Assembly (NCBI RefSeq): GCF_036250735.1 | Contig: NZ_CP109430.1 | Location: 1,798,001 to 1,862,000 of the forward strand | Direction of reading: 5' to 3' | Length of the DNA stretch: 64,000 nucleotides | From: Streptosporangium sp. NBC_01495 | GTDB taxonomy: Bacteria > Actinomycetota > Actinomycetes > Streptosporangiales > Streptosporangiaceae | In this document: positions 23,981-33,305 of the stretch, one piece after another | Layout: each line of letters begins with the position of its first letter | Numbering within the stretch: the first letter of the stretch is position 1 | Program-made: the position numbers and the translations under genes | Notes under the pieces: generated by a model | The model's database searches: none | Told to the model about the DNA's origin: nothing | Seen by the model: only the letters and a program-made list of their open reading frames with translations

Positions 23981-24496
23981 ATGAGTCCGCGTAGCAGTGT
24001 GGCGCCGGTGGTGGCGAGTGGAACCGTGAGCGCCGTCAAGCTGCTCATCGCCACCCTCGCCTTTGCCGGAGCCTACCTGGGAGTGGAGGCCACGTACGGC
24101 ACCCCGGCCCAGCCGGCCGGTGCGGCGGAGCAGGCGCGGACGGTGGAGCTGTCATCGCGATCGATGCCGGCCACGGCCCAGGTCCCGGCCCCCGGTACGG
24201 TCACCGTCAGCGCGGTCGACGCGCTCGGTCCCTGCGACAGGCCGTACCAGGCTCGGAGCCTCGTCGAGAACAACGACCCCCGGGCCACGGTCTCCTACGG
24301 CTGGCGCCTGGAGCGCTGGAGCCCCGGCACCCGCCGCTGGCAGACCTACCTGGGCATCGGGTCCGGCTTCAGCGGTGAGAGCCAGACCGTCGAGTGGCAG
24401 CCCAGGGTCGTCAACAACCCCGGCTGGTACCGCGTCGTGCTGTCGGTCTCCGGCGACGCCCCGCTGCGCAGTGAGAGGTTCCTCGTCAGCTGCTGA
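23981..24496 (+). CDS. Secreted or membrane-anchored small protein
   Basis: About 171 residues. Hydrophobic segment near 17-38 acts as signal peptide or anchor, then an Ala/Pro/Thr linker and a compact C-terminal domain with two cysteines (LGPCDRPY and the final VSC) that could form a disulfide, plus aromatic beta-strand segments (GWRLERWSPGTRRWQTYLG). The ATG at 23981 has AAGGAAGG upstream. Convergent with the SARP gene. I recognise no family; an Ig-like fold is only a guess. Confidence 0.6.
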   Translation: MSPRSSVAPVVASGTVSAVKLLIATLAFAGAYLGVEATYGTPAQPAGAAEQARTVELSSRSMPATAQVPAPGTVTVSAVDALGPCDRPYQARSLVENNDPRATVSYGWRLERWSPGTRRWQTYLGIGSGFSGESQTVEWQPRVVNNPGWYRVVLSVSGDAPLRSERFLVSC

Positions 24497-24507
24497 TCCT
24501 TCCGGGA

Positions 24508-24592
24508 GCCGGCCCTCGCAAAGAGCCGGCCCTCGCAAAGAGCCGGCCCTCGCAAAGAGCCGGATCCCGCAAAGAGCCGGATCCCGGGAAGG
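24508..24592. repeat. 17-bp tandem repeat
   Basis: Three copies of GCCGGCCCTCGCAAAGA (24508-24558), one GCCGGATCCCGCAAAGA (24559-24575) and a partial variant, in the intergenic space between two convergent genes. Confidence 0.85.
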
Positions 24593-24660
24593 GGCGACCT
24601 CCGGGAGGAGCCCGGCCCCGGGAAGATCCGACCTCCGCGAAGACCGGTCACCGGGACGTG

Positions 24661-27600
24661 TCAGCCACCGAGGGAGCGCTGCGCCGCCTCCACCCACCGG
24701 CCCACGCCGACCCGCTCGGCCACCGCGAGGGCGTTCTCGTAGTGCGGCTTCACCGCGTCGGTGAAGCCCAGCCGCAGCGCCAGGTCACCCAGGGTGAGGG
24801 CGACCGGCCAGAGCGCCACCACCCCGGTCCCGGCGCCCGCGATCCGGTCGGCGAACGGCTTCAGCGTGTCGTACGCCTCGATCATCCGCTCCCGGTCGTC
24901 CAGCAGCATGCCCGCCAGGGCCCGCCAGATCATCGCCAGCTCGTAGAGGAAGTCGGGGCGCACCGGCGTCTTCACCGCGATGACGGCCCGCGCGTCGCGG
25001 TGGTGGCCCGCCGAGGCGAGGGCCACCGCGTAGGCGTCGAGGGTCCACTTGGCCCCGCGCTGGTGCGCCTCGGCCAGCGGCTCGACCATCTCGGCGGCCC
25101 GCCCGTTCACCAGGTGCAGGCAGAACGTGGTGATCAGCGGCAGGTCCTGGCGGCCCTCCAGCATCCCGGCCTTGGCGGTCAGCCGGGCGGCGTCGCGGTA
25201 GGCGCGCTCCGCCCCGGCGAAGTCACCGGCGATCATCAGGCGCTGCCCGGCGTACCAGGCGACCACGGCGGCCGGCGCGGACAGGCCGTACTGCCTGGCC
25301 ATCTTCTCGGCGGCGGCCACGTGCGCGTCGGCCTCGGCGAACGCGCCCGAGGCGGCCGCGCACTCCATCAGCACCAGGTGGGCCAGGGCCTGCACCGAGA
25401 TCTGCCCGGTCGCCTTGCCGACCTCCAGCAGCTCCCTGCCGATGACCTCACGCTCGCCCACCGGGGTGATGCCGTACGACTGGCGCAGCCGCCCGCTCAG
25501 CGCGGTCGCCAGCAGGGCGGGGTCACCGGAGCGACGGGCCAGCTCCTCGGCCTCCAGCGAGGCCTGCTCGCCCCGGGGGGTCGCCGACCCCTCCAGCTCC
25601 AGGGCGAGCGTGGCCAGCAGGCTCGCCCGCAGCGACTGCTCACCGGCGGGCAGCTCGACCAGCGCCTGCTCGGCGACGTCGACGATCTCCCAGGCGGTAC
25701 GGGTGAAGTCGCGGGCCATGCCCTTGTGCGGCACCGCCAGCGAGGCGGCCACCCGGGCGGTGAGCTCCAGGTTGCCCAGGGGCAGCGCCGCGTCCATCGC
25801 CTCGCGCCGCCGCCTGCGGGCCGCGGCCATGTCGCCGCAGAGCGCCAGCGCCTTGATCAGCCGCAGGGTCAGCAGCAGCCGCTCCCTGGTGCTGTCGGGC
25901 GTGTGGGTGACGCCCGACCTGTCGAAGGCGATGATGGCCTGCTCCCACAGGGTGGCCGCCTCGCGGTGGGCGAAGCGCCGCTCGGCCTGCTCGGCGGCGA
26001 GCCCCGCGTAGTGCACCGTCTTGCCGGCGGTCTCGCTGGTGCCCGCCGAGTCGTAGTGGTGGGCCAGCGCGGCCACGTCGCCGGGTTTCCTGCGCTCGAT
26101 CACCGAGGCCACCGCGGCGTGCAGCCGGGAGCGGCGCAGCCGGGAGGCGTCGGAGTACAGGGTGTCGCGGACCAGGTCGTGGTCGAAGCGCAGCATGCCG
26201 GGGCCCGGCTCGGTGACCAGGCCGGCGAGCAGCGCCGCCTCCACCGCGTCGACCACGGCCTCCTCGTCGCCCGAGACGTCGACCAGCACGTCCACGTCGA
26301 CGTCGCGGCCGATCACCGCGGCCTGCAGCAGGATCTGCTGGGCGATCGTGGGCAGCCGGGAGATGCGCCTGCGCAGCACGTCGCGGACACCGGAGGGCAC
26401 GCCGGAGATGACCTCGGCGGCCGTCGCGCGGTCGCTCACCGCCTCGGCGTCGAGCAGGCGCACCGTCTCGCGGACGAAGAAGGGATTGCCGCCGGTGCGC
26501 TCGACGATGCTGTTGACCGCGTCCTCGTCGACCTCGCGCACGCAGGTCGCCCTGACCAGCTCGGCCACCGCCTTGGTGTCGAGTCCCGTGAGGCCGACCC
26601 GGACGGGACCGAGCCTGGCCAGTGCGGCCAGCACGTCGGCCTGCTGGTCGCTCAGCTCGCTGTCGCGGCAGGTCACCACGAGCAGCACCCGGCTGGTGGC
26701 CAGCAGGCTCGGCAACGCGCGAAGCAGCGCCAGCGTCTGGTCGTCGGCCCAGTGCAGGTCCTCCAGGGTGAGCAGGATCGGCGTCTCCTTGGCGACGGCG
26801 GCGAGGTAGCCGCCCACCGCCCGGTGCAGCCGGAACCCGCCGGAGGCCTGGTCGTCGTCGGGCTCGGGGGCCGCGTCGTCGAGGAGCGGGGCCAGCAGCG
26901 AGGCGTACTCGCCGGGCCCGGCCGCGTTCACCAGGGTGCGCAGGATCTCCACCCAGGCCCAGCCGGGAGGCGTGGCGCTGCTGTCGGGGCAGGCGCCGGA
27001 GGAGATGCCCCACCCGTCGTCGGACAGCCGCCTGATGAGCTGGCGGACCAGGGTGGTCTTGCCCGCGCCCGCGTCGCCGCTGATGATCGCGACGGTGAAC
27101 CTGCCGGTCCTGGCCGCGGCGGTGGTGAGCCTGCCCAGCTCGGCGTCGCGGCCGACGAACGGCTCCGGCTCCAGCGGGGGAAGCTCCACCTGGGCCACCG
27201 TGGGCCTGGGCGGCCAGGTCTCCGCGGCCACCTGCTGGCGCTGCCTGGACGGCGGCGGGGCGGCGAGCTGCAGTCCGGGATCCTGGGACAGGATGTCGGA
27301 CTCCAGCTTGCGCAGCGCAGGGCCCGGGTCGATGCCCAGCTCGTCGGAGAGGATCGTGCGCGCCCGGCGCAGCGCCGCCAGCGCGTCGCCCTGCCGTCCG
27401 CAGCGGTACAGGCCCAGGGCGAGCAGCCGCCAGCCCTCCTCGCGGAGCGGGTGCTCGGTGGTCAGCGCCTCCAGGTCGGGCACCGACTCGGCGGGCAGGC
27501 CCATCCGCAGGCCGCTGTCGGCGTGCCGCTCGCGGGCCACCAGGCGCAGCTCGGTGAGCCGGTTGACCTCGGCCTCGGCCCACGGCTGGTCGGCGAAGTC

Positions 27601-28068
27601 GGAGTACGGGGTGCCGCGCCACAGGCCCAGGGCCTTCTCCAGGCGGGCCCGCGCGGAGGCGGGCTCGTCGCCCTCCAGGTGCTCTCCCGCGGTGCGGACC
27701 AGCGTCTCGAAACGCAGCGCGTCGACCTGGTCGGGGGCGGCGCGCAGCGCGTAGCCCGATGCCACGGTCACCAGCAGCCGGTTGGGACCCCCGCGCGGAC
27801 GTCCGGGCTCCAGCACCCTGCGCAGCCGGGAGATGTAGACCTGAAGGCCTGACTGGGCGCCCTTGGCCGCGTCGTCGTCCCACAGGTCGTACAGCAGGGA
27901 GTCGACGGGAACGACCTGTCCGCGCGCGACGAGCAGGCGTGCCAGGACCGCACGTTGACGAAGCCCGCCCAGGTCGAGCTCGTCCTCACCGGAATGCGCC
28001 TCGACCGGGCCGAGAACTCGGAACGCCACCATGTCAGCCGCCACGCTACGCGGGCCTTCCAATCGCAT
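24661..28068 (-). CDS. SARP/AfsR-like regulator with BTAD, AAA ATPase and TPR domains
   Basis: 1135 residues. N-terminal OmpR-like winged helix (about 15-100; LGGLRQRAVLARLLVARGQVV), bacterial transcriptional activation domain (about 105-255), linker, then an AAA/STAND-type ATPase opening with FVGRDAEL, a P-loop GDAGAGKTT and Walker B LLTLEDLHWADD. The remaining ~500 residues are helical TPR-type repeats. This is the architecture of large antibiotic/secondary-metabolite pathway activators such as AfsR. No biosynthetic cluster is in this window, so it may act at a distance. The start is uncertain: a second ATG lies 12 codons downstream, before the AFRVLGPVEA domain start. Confidence 0.88.
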   Translation of the reverse strand: MRLEGPRSVAADMVAFRVLGPVEAHSGEDELDLGGLRQRAVLARLLVARGQVVPVDSLLYDLWDDDAAKGAQSGLQVYISRLRRVLEPGRPRGGPNRLLVTVASGYALRAAPDQVDALRFETLVRTAGEHLEGDEPASARARLEKALGLWRGTPYSDFADQPWAEAEVNRLTELRLVARERHADSGLRMGLPAESVPDLEALTTEHPLREEGWRLLALGLYRCGRQGDALAALRRARTILSDELGIDPGPALRKLESDILSQDPGLQLAAPPPSRQRQQVAAETWPPRPTVAQVELPPLEPEPFVGRDAELGRLTTAAARTGRFTVAIISGDAGAGKTTLVRQLIRRLSDDGWGISSGACPDSSATPPGWAWVEILRTLVNAAGPGEYASLLAPLLDDAAPEPDDDQASGGFRLHRAVGGYLAAVAKETPILLTLEDLHWADDQTLALLRALPSLLATSRVLLVVTCRDSELSDQQADVLAALARLGPVRVGLTGLDTKAVAELVRATCVREVDEDAVNSIVERTGGNPFFVRETVRLLDAEAVSDRATAAEVISGVPSGVRDVLRRRISRLPTIAQQILLQAAVIGRDVDVDVLVDVSGDEEAVVDAVEAALLAGLVTEPGPGMLRFDHDLVRDTLYSDASRLRRSRLHAAVASVIERRKPGDVAALAHHYDSAGTSETAGKTVHYAGLAAEQAERRFAHREAATLWEQAIIAFDRSGVTHTPDSTRERLLLTLRLIKALALCGDMAAARRRRREAMDAALPLGNLELTARVAASLAVPHKGMARDFTRTAWEIVDVAEQALVELPAGEQSLRASLLATLALELEGSATPRGEQASLEAEELARRSGDPALLATALSGRLRQSYGITPVGEREVIGRELLEVGKATGQISVQALAHLVLMECAAASGAFAEADAHVAAAEKMARQYGLSAPAAVVAWYAGQRLMIAGDFAGAERAYRDAARLTAKAGMLEGRQDLPLITTFCLHLVNGRAAEMVEPLAEAHQRGAKWTLDAYAVALASAGHHRDARAVIAVKTPVRPDFLYELAMIWRALAGMLLDDRERMIEAYDTLKPFADRIAGAGTGVVALWPVALTLGDLALRLGFTDAVKPHYENALAVAERVGVGRWVEAAQRSLGG

Positions 28069-28092
28069 ACAAGGTATTTCGTATTTCCCAAT

Positions 28093-29181
28093 CTAGCGGC
28101 TGATCGACTCCTTTTCAGGGGCCGTTGCGGCGTTCTCCCGCCTGCGCAGGAAAGTCCACGCTCCCAGCGCCAGCCCGCCGAAGGGGATTTCGACAGTGTA
28201 GGTCCAGAACCCGAAAAGGAGGGCGGCGGCGGTGGCGGAGTCCAGGGGAGCGCCGAAGAAGACCAGTGCGCCGATGGTTCCGGCCTCCATTATCCCCGTA
28301 CCGCTGGGAGTCACCAAAGCCGTGGTCAACACCCTGGACAGGGCGAAGGCGGCGATCGACTGCGCCAGGCCGGGGTAGGCGCCGGTCGCGTGCAGGCAGA
28401 CGACGAGGATCAGCCACTGGAAACCGAGGAAGAAGACCATGCCCAGCGTCAGCCCGGCCCAGCGGTTCCGCACGATCTCGGAGGTGTCGGTCCGCAACTT
28501 GGTCAGTGCCTCGGAGGCGGCGTGCCCGCCGGGACGGATCCGGCGGGGGAACAGGCGGGTCAGGGCGTCGAGGCCGCGGCCCAGGAGGTTCGCGGCACGG
28601 TCCCAGTAGAGGGCGACGGTCACCAGGGCGACCAGGACCAGGATGGACAGCGCGCCCGCCCAGCCCGCCCTCGTCACCGAGGGGCTGAGCGGCTGCCCGC
28701 TGAACAGCAGGGCCACGATGCCCGCCGCGGGCAGCAGGAAGCGGAACAGGGTGTTCCAGATGCCGGTGGTCAGCGTGGAGACCACGACCGCCCGCGCGGG
28801 AAAACCCCAGCCCCTGGTCATCGCGAACGTCATCGCCACCCCGGCCGCGCCTCCGAATGGGAGCAGGTTGCTCACCGCGCTGCCGCCCGCGTTCAGCATC
28901 AGGGCCTGCGGGTGGGTCAGTCCGGGGAGGGAGGCGGTCAGCACGAACGTGTAGGCGATGAGGCTGAGCAGCCAGACGGCGGCCATCAGCGCGACCTCCC
29001 GCGGGCCCAGCGCGGCGAACTGCGCGCCGATCTGCGCCCAGGAGACGTGCTTGCCCGTCAGCGCCGCCACGACCTGGGGCATGAAGAACACGAGCGTGGC
29101 GGCGAGTGCCAGTGACACGACCGACAGCCCGACCTGGAACAACCTGCTCTTCATACGACACGCCCGCTCGTCATCCGGCAC
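28093..29181 (-). CDS. Lysylphosphatidylglycerol synthase-like transmembrane protein (UPF0104/AglD group)
   Basis: About 362 residues with eight or so transmembrane helices and the family signatures GGSAVSNLLPFGGAAGVAM and the TPSGTGIMEAG stretch near the C-terminal third. The soluble aminoacyl-transferase domain of true MprF is missing, so this is the flippase-like membrane half used in lipid or polyprenyl-sugar translocation. GTG start at 29181; an ATG at 29154 is equally possible. Neighbours on the same strand are the SARP gene and a PIG-L deacetylase; with the divergent GT4 gene this is a lipid-glycan context. Confidence 0.78.
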   Translation of the reverse strand: MPDDERACRMKSRLFQVGLSVVSLALAATLVFFMPQVVAALTGKHVSWAQIGAQFAALGPREVALMAAVWLLSLIAYTFVLTASLPGLTHPQALMLNAGGSAVSNLLPFGGAAGVAMTFAMTRGWGFPARAVVVSTLTTGIWNTLFRFLLPAAGIVALLFSGQPLSPSVTRAGWAGALSILVLVALVTVALYWDRAANLLGRGLDALTRLFPRRIRPGGHAASEALTKLRTDTSEIVRNRWAGLTLGMVFFLGFQWLILVVCLHATGAYPGLAQSIAAFALSRVLTTALVTPSGTGIMEAGTIGALVFFGAPLDSATAAALLFGFWTYTVEIPFGGLALGAWTFLRRRENAATAPEKESISR

Positions 29182-29208
29182 CCCCGACCAAGTCTGCCGG
29201 TCCCGAAC

Positions 29209-30030
29209 TCATCCTTTCGGAGGAACTTCGAAGGGGTGCCTCAGCCGGGAGCCCAGGGGGGCGTCCCGGCGGACGTACCACTCGGTGCCGAAGACGAGGC
29301 GGTAAAGAGGCTGAGGGATCTTGAGCATCACCCCGAGCGTGCGGGTGTCGGCGCCGGTGGCCTGGGAGGCGTGGGCGGCCATGCTCGCCCGCTTCTGGCG
29401 GGCGAAGCGCCGCACTGCGATCCGGTGGGTGATCACGTCGCCGGGGGAGTACGCCCGTTCGAAGGCCCGGATGTCGAGCTGCGGGTAGAACCTCCTCGCG
29501 AGCCGCAGCCCCCGCAGCAGGGGGTCGCGGTTGACGGTGGCCTCCAGCACGATCGGGGTCTTCGCGATCTCGGCCGCCCGGCCGCCGACCCGGTGCACCT
29601 GGACGTGGTCGGGGTGGCCGTAGCCGCCCGCCGGGTCGTAGGTCGTCAGCAGTTCGGCCTTCTCCTCGGTGAGGATCGCGGCCAGCCGCCGGGCGGCCTC
29701 CTCGGCGTCGGCGTCGATGAAGGCGTCGTCGGGCCGGTCGTCGGCGACCCCCCCGCCGGGTGCGAGCCCGGAGTCGCCGTAGCCGAGGTTCACCACGCGG
29801 GCGCAGCCGAGTGCCGCGGCCGATTTGTACAGCTCGGCCATCCGGGCGGCGCCCAGCGCCTCACCGGGTTCGAGGTCGGCCTGGCCCCGCTCTCCGGAGG
29901 TCGCCACCACGAGCACCACCCGGTGGCCCTCGGCGGCGAGCATCGCCATGGTGCCCGCGGTGAGCAGGGCCTCGTCGTCGGGATGGGCATGAAAGAACAC
30001 TGCTGTCTTGACGCTGCTGATCAGGCTCAC
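29209..30030 (-). CDS. PIG-L/LmbE family deacetylase
   Basis: 273 residues from the GTG at 30030. The zinc-binding signature AHPDDEALLTAG opens the protein, followed by the GYGHPDHVQVHR motif containing the third ligand. The family deacetylates N-acetylglucosamine-containing lipids, mycothiol precursors or bacillithiol. In-frame sequence extends far upstream only antisense to the GT4 gene, so the start is set at the ATG-proximal GTG adjoining AHPDDE. Divergent from the GT4 gene with a 72-bp gap, so both may belong to the same glycoconjugate process. Confidence 0.85.
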   Translation of the reverse strand: MSLISSVKTAVFFHAHPDDEALLTAGTMAMLAAEGHRVVLVVATSGERGQADLEPGEALGAARMAELYKSAAALGCARVVNLGYGDSGLAPGGGVADDRPDDAFIDADAEEAARRLAAILTEEKAELLTTYDPAGGYGHPDHVQVHRVGGRAAEIAKTPIVLEATVNRDPLLRGLRLARRFYPQLDIRAFERAYSPGDVITHRIAVRRFARQKRASMAAHASQATGADTRTLGVMLKIPQPLYRLVFGTEWYVRRDAPLGSRLRHPFEVPPKG

Positions 30031-30090
30031 TCCGTTCGCGCGACTCGGACGCGCCCTCACGGGGCACGCAGGCATGATCTCACGCGGGTC

Positions 30091-30102
30091 TACGCTGGCA
30101 CG
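30091..30102 (+). promoter_or_regulatory. -10 box of leaderless GT4 gene
   Basis: TACGCT at 30091-30096 sits six bases before the GTG start codon, as in leaderless actinomycete transcripts. No obvious Shine-Dalgarno sequence. The same 72-bp gap also serves the divergent PIG-L gene. Confidence 0.5.
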
Positions 30103-31260
30103 GTGAGGATCCTCCACATCAGTGACTGTTACCTGCCGCGCCTCGGCGGGATCGAGGTGCAGGTCGCCGATCTGATCCGGACGCAGCGCGAGGCGGGCCA
30201 CCACGTCGAGGTGGCGACCGCCACCCCGGGGGAGAGCCTTCCCGGGGTGCACAGGATCGTCGCGAGACTCCCCTTCGACCTGCCGGTCCACCCGTTCGGG
30301 ACGGGACACCTGCTCCGCCTGATGGGAGCGCGGCGCCCCGATGTGGTGCACGTGCACACGGGCGCGGTCTCCCCGTTCGCCTGGATGGGCGTGCGGGCGG
30401 CGACCCGCGCGGGCCTGCCCGTGGTCGTCACCGTGCACAGCATGTGGGATCCGGTCACGCGGGCGGTCTACCGGGGACTGCGGCTGCTGTTCGGGTGGCA
30501 TCGCTGGGGGCTGGTGGGCACCGCGGTGAGCGAGGCCGCGGCCGTGCCGATCCGCGCGGTGGCCGGGCCCGGCGTGCCGGTGCACGTGGTCTCCAACGGC
30601 CTGGACGTCTCCGGCTGGCGCTCCGCGTTCCCTCCCTCGGCTCCCGCGCCGCTCCCCGCCGATGCCGTACGCCCCGAGCCGGGCGGGGATCCCGTACGGC
30701 CCGAGCCGGTGCACGTCGTCGCGGTGGGGCGGCTCGCGCCCCGCAAGCAGCCGGTCCGGCTGCTGAGGCTCCTGCGGGAGGCCCGCGCCCAGGTGCCCGA
30801 CGAGACGCCGATGCGGGCGACCGTCGTCGGGGACGGCCCGGCCCGGTCGCAGATGGAGCGCTACCTGAGGGCCAACGGCATGACCGGCTGGGTCTCGCTC
30901 CCCGGCCGCTACAGCCGCGACCAGATCCGCGAGCTGCTCGCCTCGACGGACGTGTTCGTCGCCCCCGCGCCCCGCGAGTCCTTCGGGCTGGCGGCGCTGG
31001 AGGCCAGGGCGGCGGGGGTGCCGGTGGTGGCGCGCGCGCAGAGCGGGGTGGCCGACTTCGTACGGCCGGGCAAGGAGGGACTCCTCGGGAGGACTTTCGA
31101 CGATCTGGTCGCGTCGGTGGCCAGGCTGGTCCGCGACCGCGAGTTGCGCGAGTCGATCGCGGCGAACAACCGGGAGACCGAGCCCGTCCGCAGCTCCTGG
31201 CCCGCGGTGCTCGAAGGCTTCGAACGCTGCTACGAGCAGGCCCGCGCCGGCCGGACCTGA
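30103..31260 (+). CDS. Family 4 glycosyltransferase
   Basis: 385 residues with GT-B fold. N-terminal acceptor domain with GGIEVQVADL; C-terminal donor domain with VGRLAPRKQP and the E-x7-E type segment PRESFGLAALEARAAGVPVV, in which the first Glu contacts the nucleotide sugar. Resembles MshA/PimA-type enzymes that build mycothiol or glycolipids. An Ala/Pro-rich insertion (around residue 180-205) separates the two domains. GTG start at the likely leaderless position. Divergent partner: PIG-L deacetylase, a pairing seen in GlcNAc-inositol type pathways. Confidence 0.88.
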   Translation: MRILHISDCYLPRLGGIEVQVADLIRTQREAGHHVEVATATPGESLPGVHRIVARLPFDLPVHPFGTGHLLRLMGARRPDVVHVHTGAVSPFAWMGVRAATRAGLPVVVTVHSMWDPVTRAVYRGLRLLFGWHRWGLVGTAVSEAAAVPIRAVAGPGVPVHVVSNGLDVSGWRSAFPPSAPAPLPADAVRPEPGGDPVRPEPVHVVAVGRLAPRKQPVRLLRLLREARAQVPDETPMRATVVGDGPARSQMERYLRANGMTGWVSLPGRYSRDQIRELLASTDVFVAPAPRESFGLAALEARAAGVPVVARAQSGVADFVRPGKEGLLGRTFDDLVASVARLVRDRELRESIAANNRETEPVRSSWPAVLEGFERCYEQARAGRT

Positions 31261-31290
31261 CGGGTCCGGTGGGGTGGGGGAAACGTGTGA

Positions 31291-31317
31291 GGCCCCCGCC
31301 GTGCGGTGGCGGGGGCC
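31291..31317 (+). terminator. Terminator of the GT4 gene
   Basis: Perfect 10-bp stem GGCCCCCGCC (31291-31300) / GGCGGGGGCC (31308-31317), 30 bp beyond the stop. Confidence 0.8.
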
Positions 31318-31397
31318 CGATGGAGATCGGTGGAGATCGTCGGTACGGCCGCCGCCCCGCACTGCCCCCCGCAGGCGGAACGGCGACCGTACCCGGA

Positions 31398-31421
31398 GTG
31401 CCTCCTGTCACCAGGAGGCAC
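31398..31421 (-). terminator. Terminator of the lipoprotein gene
   Basis: GTGCCTCC/GGAGGCAC, 8-bp stem with an 8-nt loop, 14 bp past the minus-strand stop at 31436. Confidence 0.7.
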
Positions 31422-31435
31422 GGGTCTGGGTTGTC

Positions 31436-31831
31436 CTAGGCGCAGGCGGCGACGAGCTTGGTGCTCGCCTCCTGGACCTTCGTCGCCAGTGAACCGGCGA
31501 CCCCGGCGGCCGCGGCCGGGTCGTTCGCGTCGATCTTGATCGACTCGAACGACGTGGCGAGGTCGGTGAGGGCGGTGGCCACCTCGCCGTCGGCCGTGCC
31601 CGCCAGTGCCTTGAGGTCGGCGGCGAGCTTGGCGGTGGCGTCGTTGAACTTGGTGAGATCACCGGCGCTCGCCGTGGCGGCGGTGTTGAAGTCCGCGAAG
31701 GGCTTCGACCACGAGGCCTCGGTGCAGACCGCGCTGTTGGGGGACGACGCGCCGCAGGCGGCGGTCATCGACATGAGAGCGATTCCCGCTGCGGCGACGG
31801 CGAGGCGGCGGGAAGAGAGAGCGCGGAACAT
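31436..31831 (-). CDS. Small lipoprotein, helical
   Basis: 131 residues. Signal peptide with lipobox SMTAAC (Cys26), then a Ala/Thr/Lys/Asp-rich sequence predicted to be entirely helical (TKFNDATAKLAADLKALAGT, ESIKIDANDPAAAAGV). Probably anchored on the outer face of the membrane. Three further cysteines pair possibly (SPNSAVC near 36 and the C-terminal VAAC). No recognised family. Shares an AT-rich divergent promoter region (31850-31960) with the APC permease. Confidence 0.75.
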   Translation of the reverse strand: MFRALSSRRLAVAAAGIALMSMTAACGASSPNSAVCTEASWSKPFADFNTAATASAGDLTKFNDATAKLAADLKALAGTADGEVATALTDLATSFESIKIDANDPAAAAGVAGSLATKVQEASTKLVAACA

Positions 31832-31964
31832 TTCTGCCTTTCATTGCATTTCGTGACAGTTGGAACTGTAGGCAGAGTTCCTTGCGGGTCACTTTCATAA
31901 CGCTTACAGCAGGGGCCTGTGTGACTCGATGTGATTCCGTCCCCGCGGTGGGTAAGAGCGGGGC

Positions 31965-33305
31965 ATGGCTGAGGCGATCGTCGATCCTGGTTCCGGTCAG
32001 CACTCGCTCAAGCGGGTCATCGGGCGCAGGGTCCTGCTCGTGTTCGTGGTGGGAGACATCCTCGGCGCGGGGATCTACGCCCTGGTCGGGAAGGTCGCCG
32101 GACACGTCGGCGGGGCGCTGTGGGTGCCCTTTCTCGTGGCCTTCGTGCTGGCGGCGCTGACGGCGACCGCTTACGCCGAACTTGTCGGCAAATATCCTCA
32201 GGCAGCCGGTGCCGCGTTATATGCGAACAAAGCGTTCAACATTCCTTTTGTCACATTTATCGTGGCATTCGCGGTGTTGATGAGCGGGATCACCTCGGCG
32301 AGTGCCGCCGCGCGGGCCTTCGGTGGCGACTACCTCGGGGAGTTCGTCACGCTGCCGGTCGTCGTCGGCGCGTTCGTCTTCCTCGGCCTGATCGCGCTGG
32401 TGAACTTCGCCGGGATCTCCGAGTCCATCAAGGTCAACGTGGTGCTGACGATCATCGAGGCGTTCGGCCTGCTGGTGATCATCGCGATCGGGATCTTCGC
32501 CCTGCTGTCCGGTGACGGCGACCCGGGGCGGGCCCTGGAGTTCCACCCGGCCAACGGCGCCTTCCTCGGCGTCCTGGGAGGTACGGCCCTCGCCTTCTAC
32601 GCGCTGCTCGGTTTCGAGGACTCGGTCAACCTCGCGGAGGAGGCCAAGGAGCCGCAGCGGGACTTCCCCCGCGCGCTCTTCGGCGGCCTGGGCATCGCGG
32701 CGATCATCTACCTGGGGGTCGCGTTCACGGCGACCATGCTGGTCGACACCAAGACGCTGACCGACTCGTCCGGTCCGTTGCTCGAGGTCGTCAAGGTCGC
32801 CGGGCTGACGTTCCCGCCCAAGCTGTTCGCCCTGATCGCGCTGCTCGCGGTGGGCAACACCGCACTGATCAACATGCTCATGGCCTCGCGCCTGGTCTAC
32901 GGCATGGCGCGTGAGGGAATCGTGCCGCGGGTCTTCGCGGCGGTCCATCCGACGCGGTCCACCCCGTGGGTGGCCATCGTCTTCACCGTGGGCGTCGCGG
33001 CGGTGCTGGTCGCCACCGGCGACGTGGGCGACCTGGCCGACACCACGGTGCTGCTGTTGCTGTGTGTCTTCACGCTGGTCAACGTGGCCGTGCTGGTCCT
33101 CCGCAAGGACCGGGTGGACCACGATCACTTCCGGGCGCCGAGCTGGATGCCGGTCCTGGGGGCGGTGGTCTGCTTCGTCCTGGCACTACCGGTCACCGGC
33201 AGGGGGGCGGACGTCTATCTCCGCGCGGCGGTCCTGCTCGTGATCGGGGTGGTCCTCTGGTTCGTCAACCGGCTGTTCCTGTCAGAAGGGCAGAGCCCGT
33301 CCTGA
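31965..33305 (+). CDS. APC superfamily amino-acid/amine permease
   Basis: 446 residues, 12 hydrophobic helices. GDILGAGIYALVG in helix 1 is the unwound substrate-binding segment of the APC fold, followed by the helix-6 motif GFEDSVNLAEEAKEPQRDFP. Codon 85 (32217-32219) is TTA, and the stretch 32200-32270 is noticeably AT-richer than the rest of the gene, so expression may be bldA-dependent and part of the gene may have a different history. No substrate-specific neighbours. Confidence 0.85.
   Translation: MAEAIVDPGSGQHSLKRVIGRRVLLVFVVGDILGAGIYALVGKVAGHVGGALWVPFLVAFVLAALTATAYAELVGKYPQAAGAALYANKAFNIPFVTFIVAFAVLMSGITSASAAARAFGGDYLGEFVTLPVVVGAFVFLGLIALVNFAGISESIKVNVVLTIIEAFGLLVIIAIGIFALLSGDGDPGRALEFHPANGAFLGVLGGTALAFYALLGFEDSVNLAEEAKEPQRDFPRALFGGLGIAAIIYLGVAFTATMLVDTKTLTDSSGPLLEVVKVAGLTFPPKLFALIALLAVGNTALINMLMASRLVYGMAREGIVPRVFAAVHPTRSTPWVAIVFTVGVAAVLVATGDVGDLADTTVLLLLCVFTLVNVAVLVLRKDRVDHDHFRAPSWMPVLGAVVCFVLALPVTGRGADVYLRAAVLLVIGVVLWFVNRLFLSEGQSPS

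Noticed and set aside
24658-27852. Plus-strand frame of over 1000 codons opposite the SARP gene
   Set aside because: GC-rich antisense with no domain; the minus strand has DNA-binding, BTAD and ATPase motifs.
29236-30102. N-terminal extension of the GT4 frame upstream of 30103
   Set aside because: It is antisense to the PIG-L gene and carries no signal or domain; a leaderless GTG at 30103 fits better.
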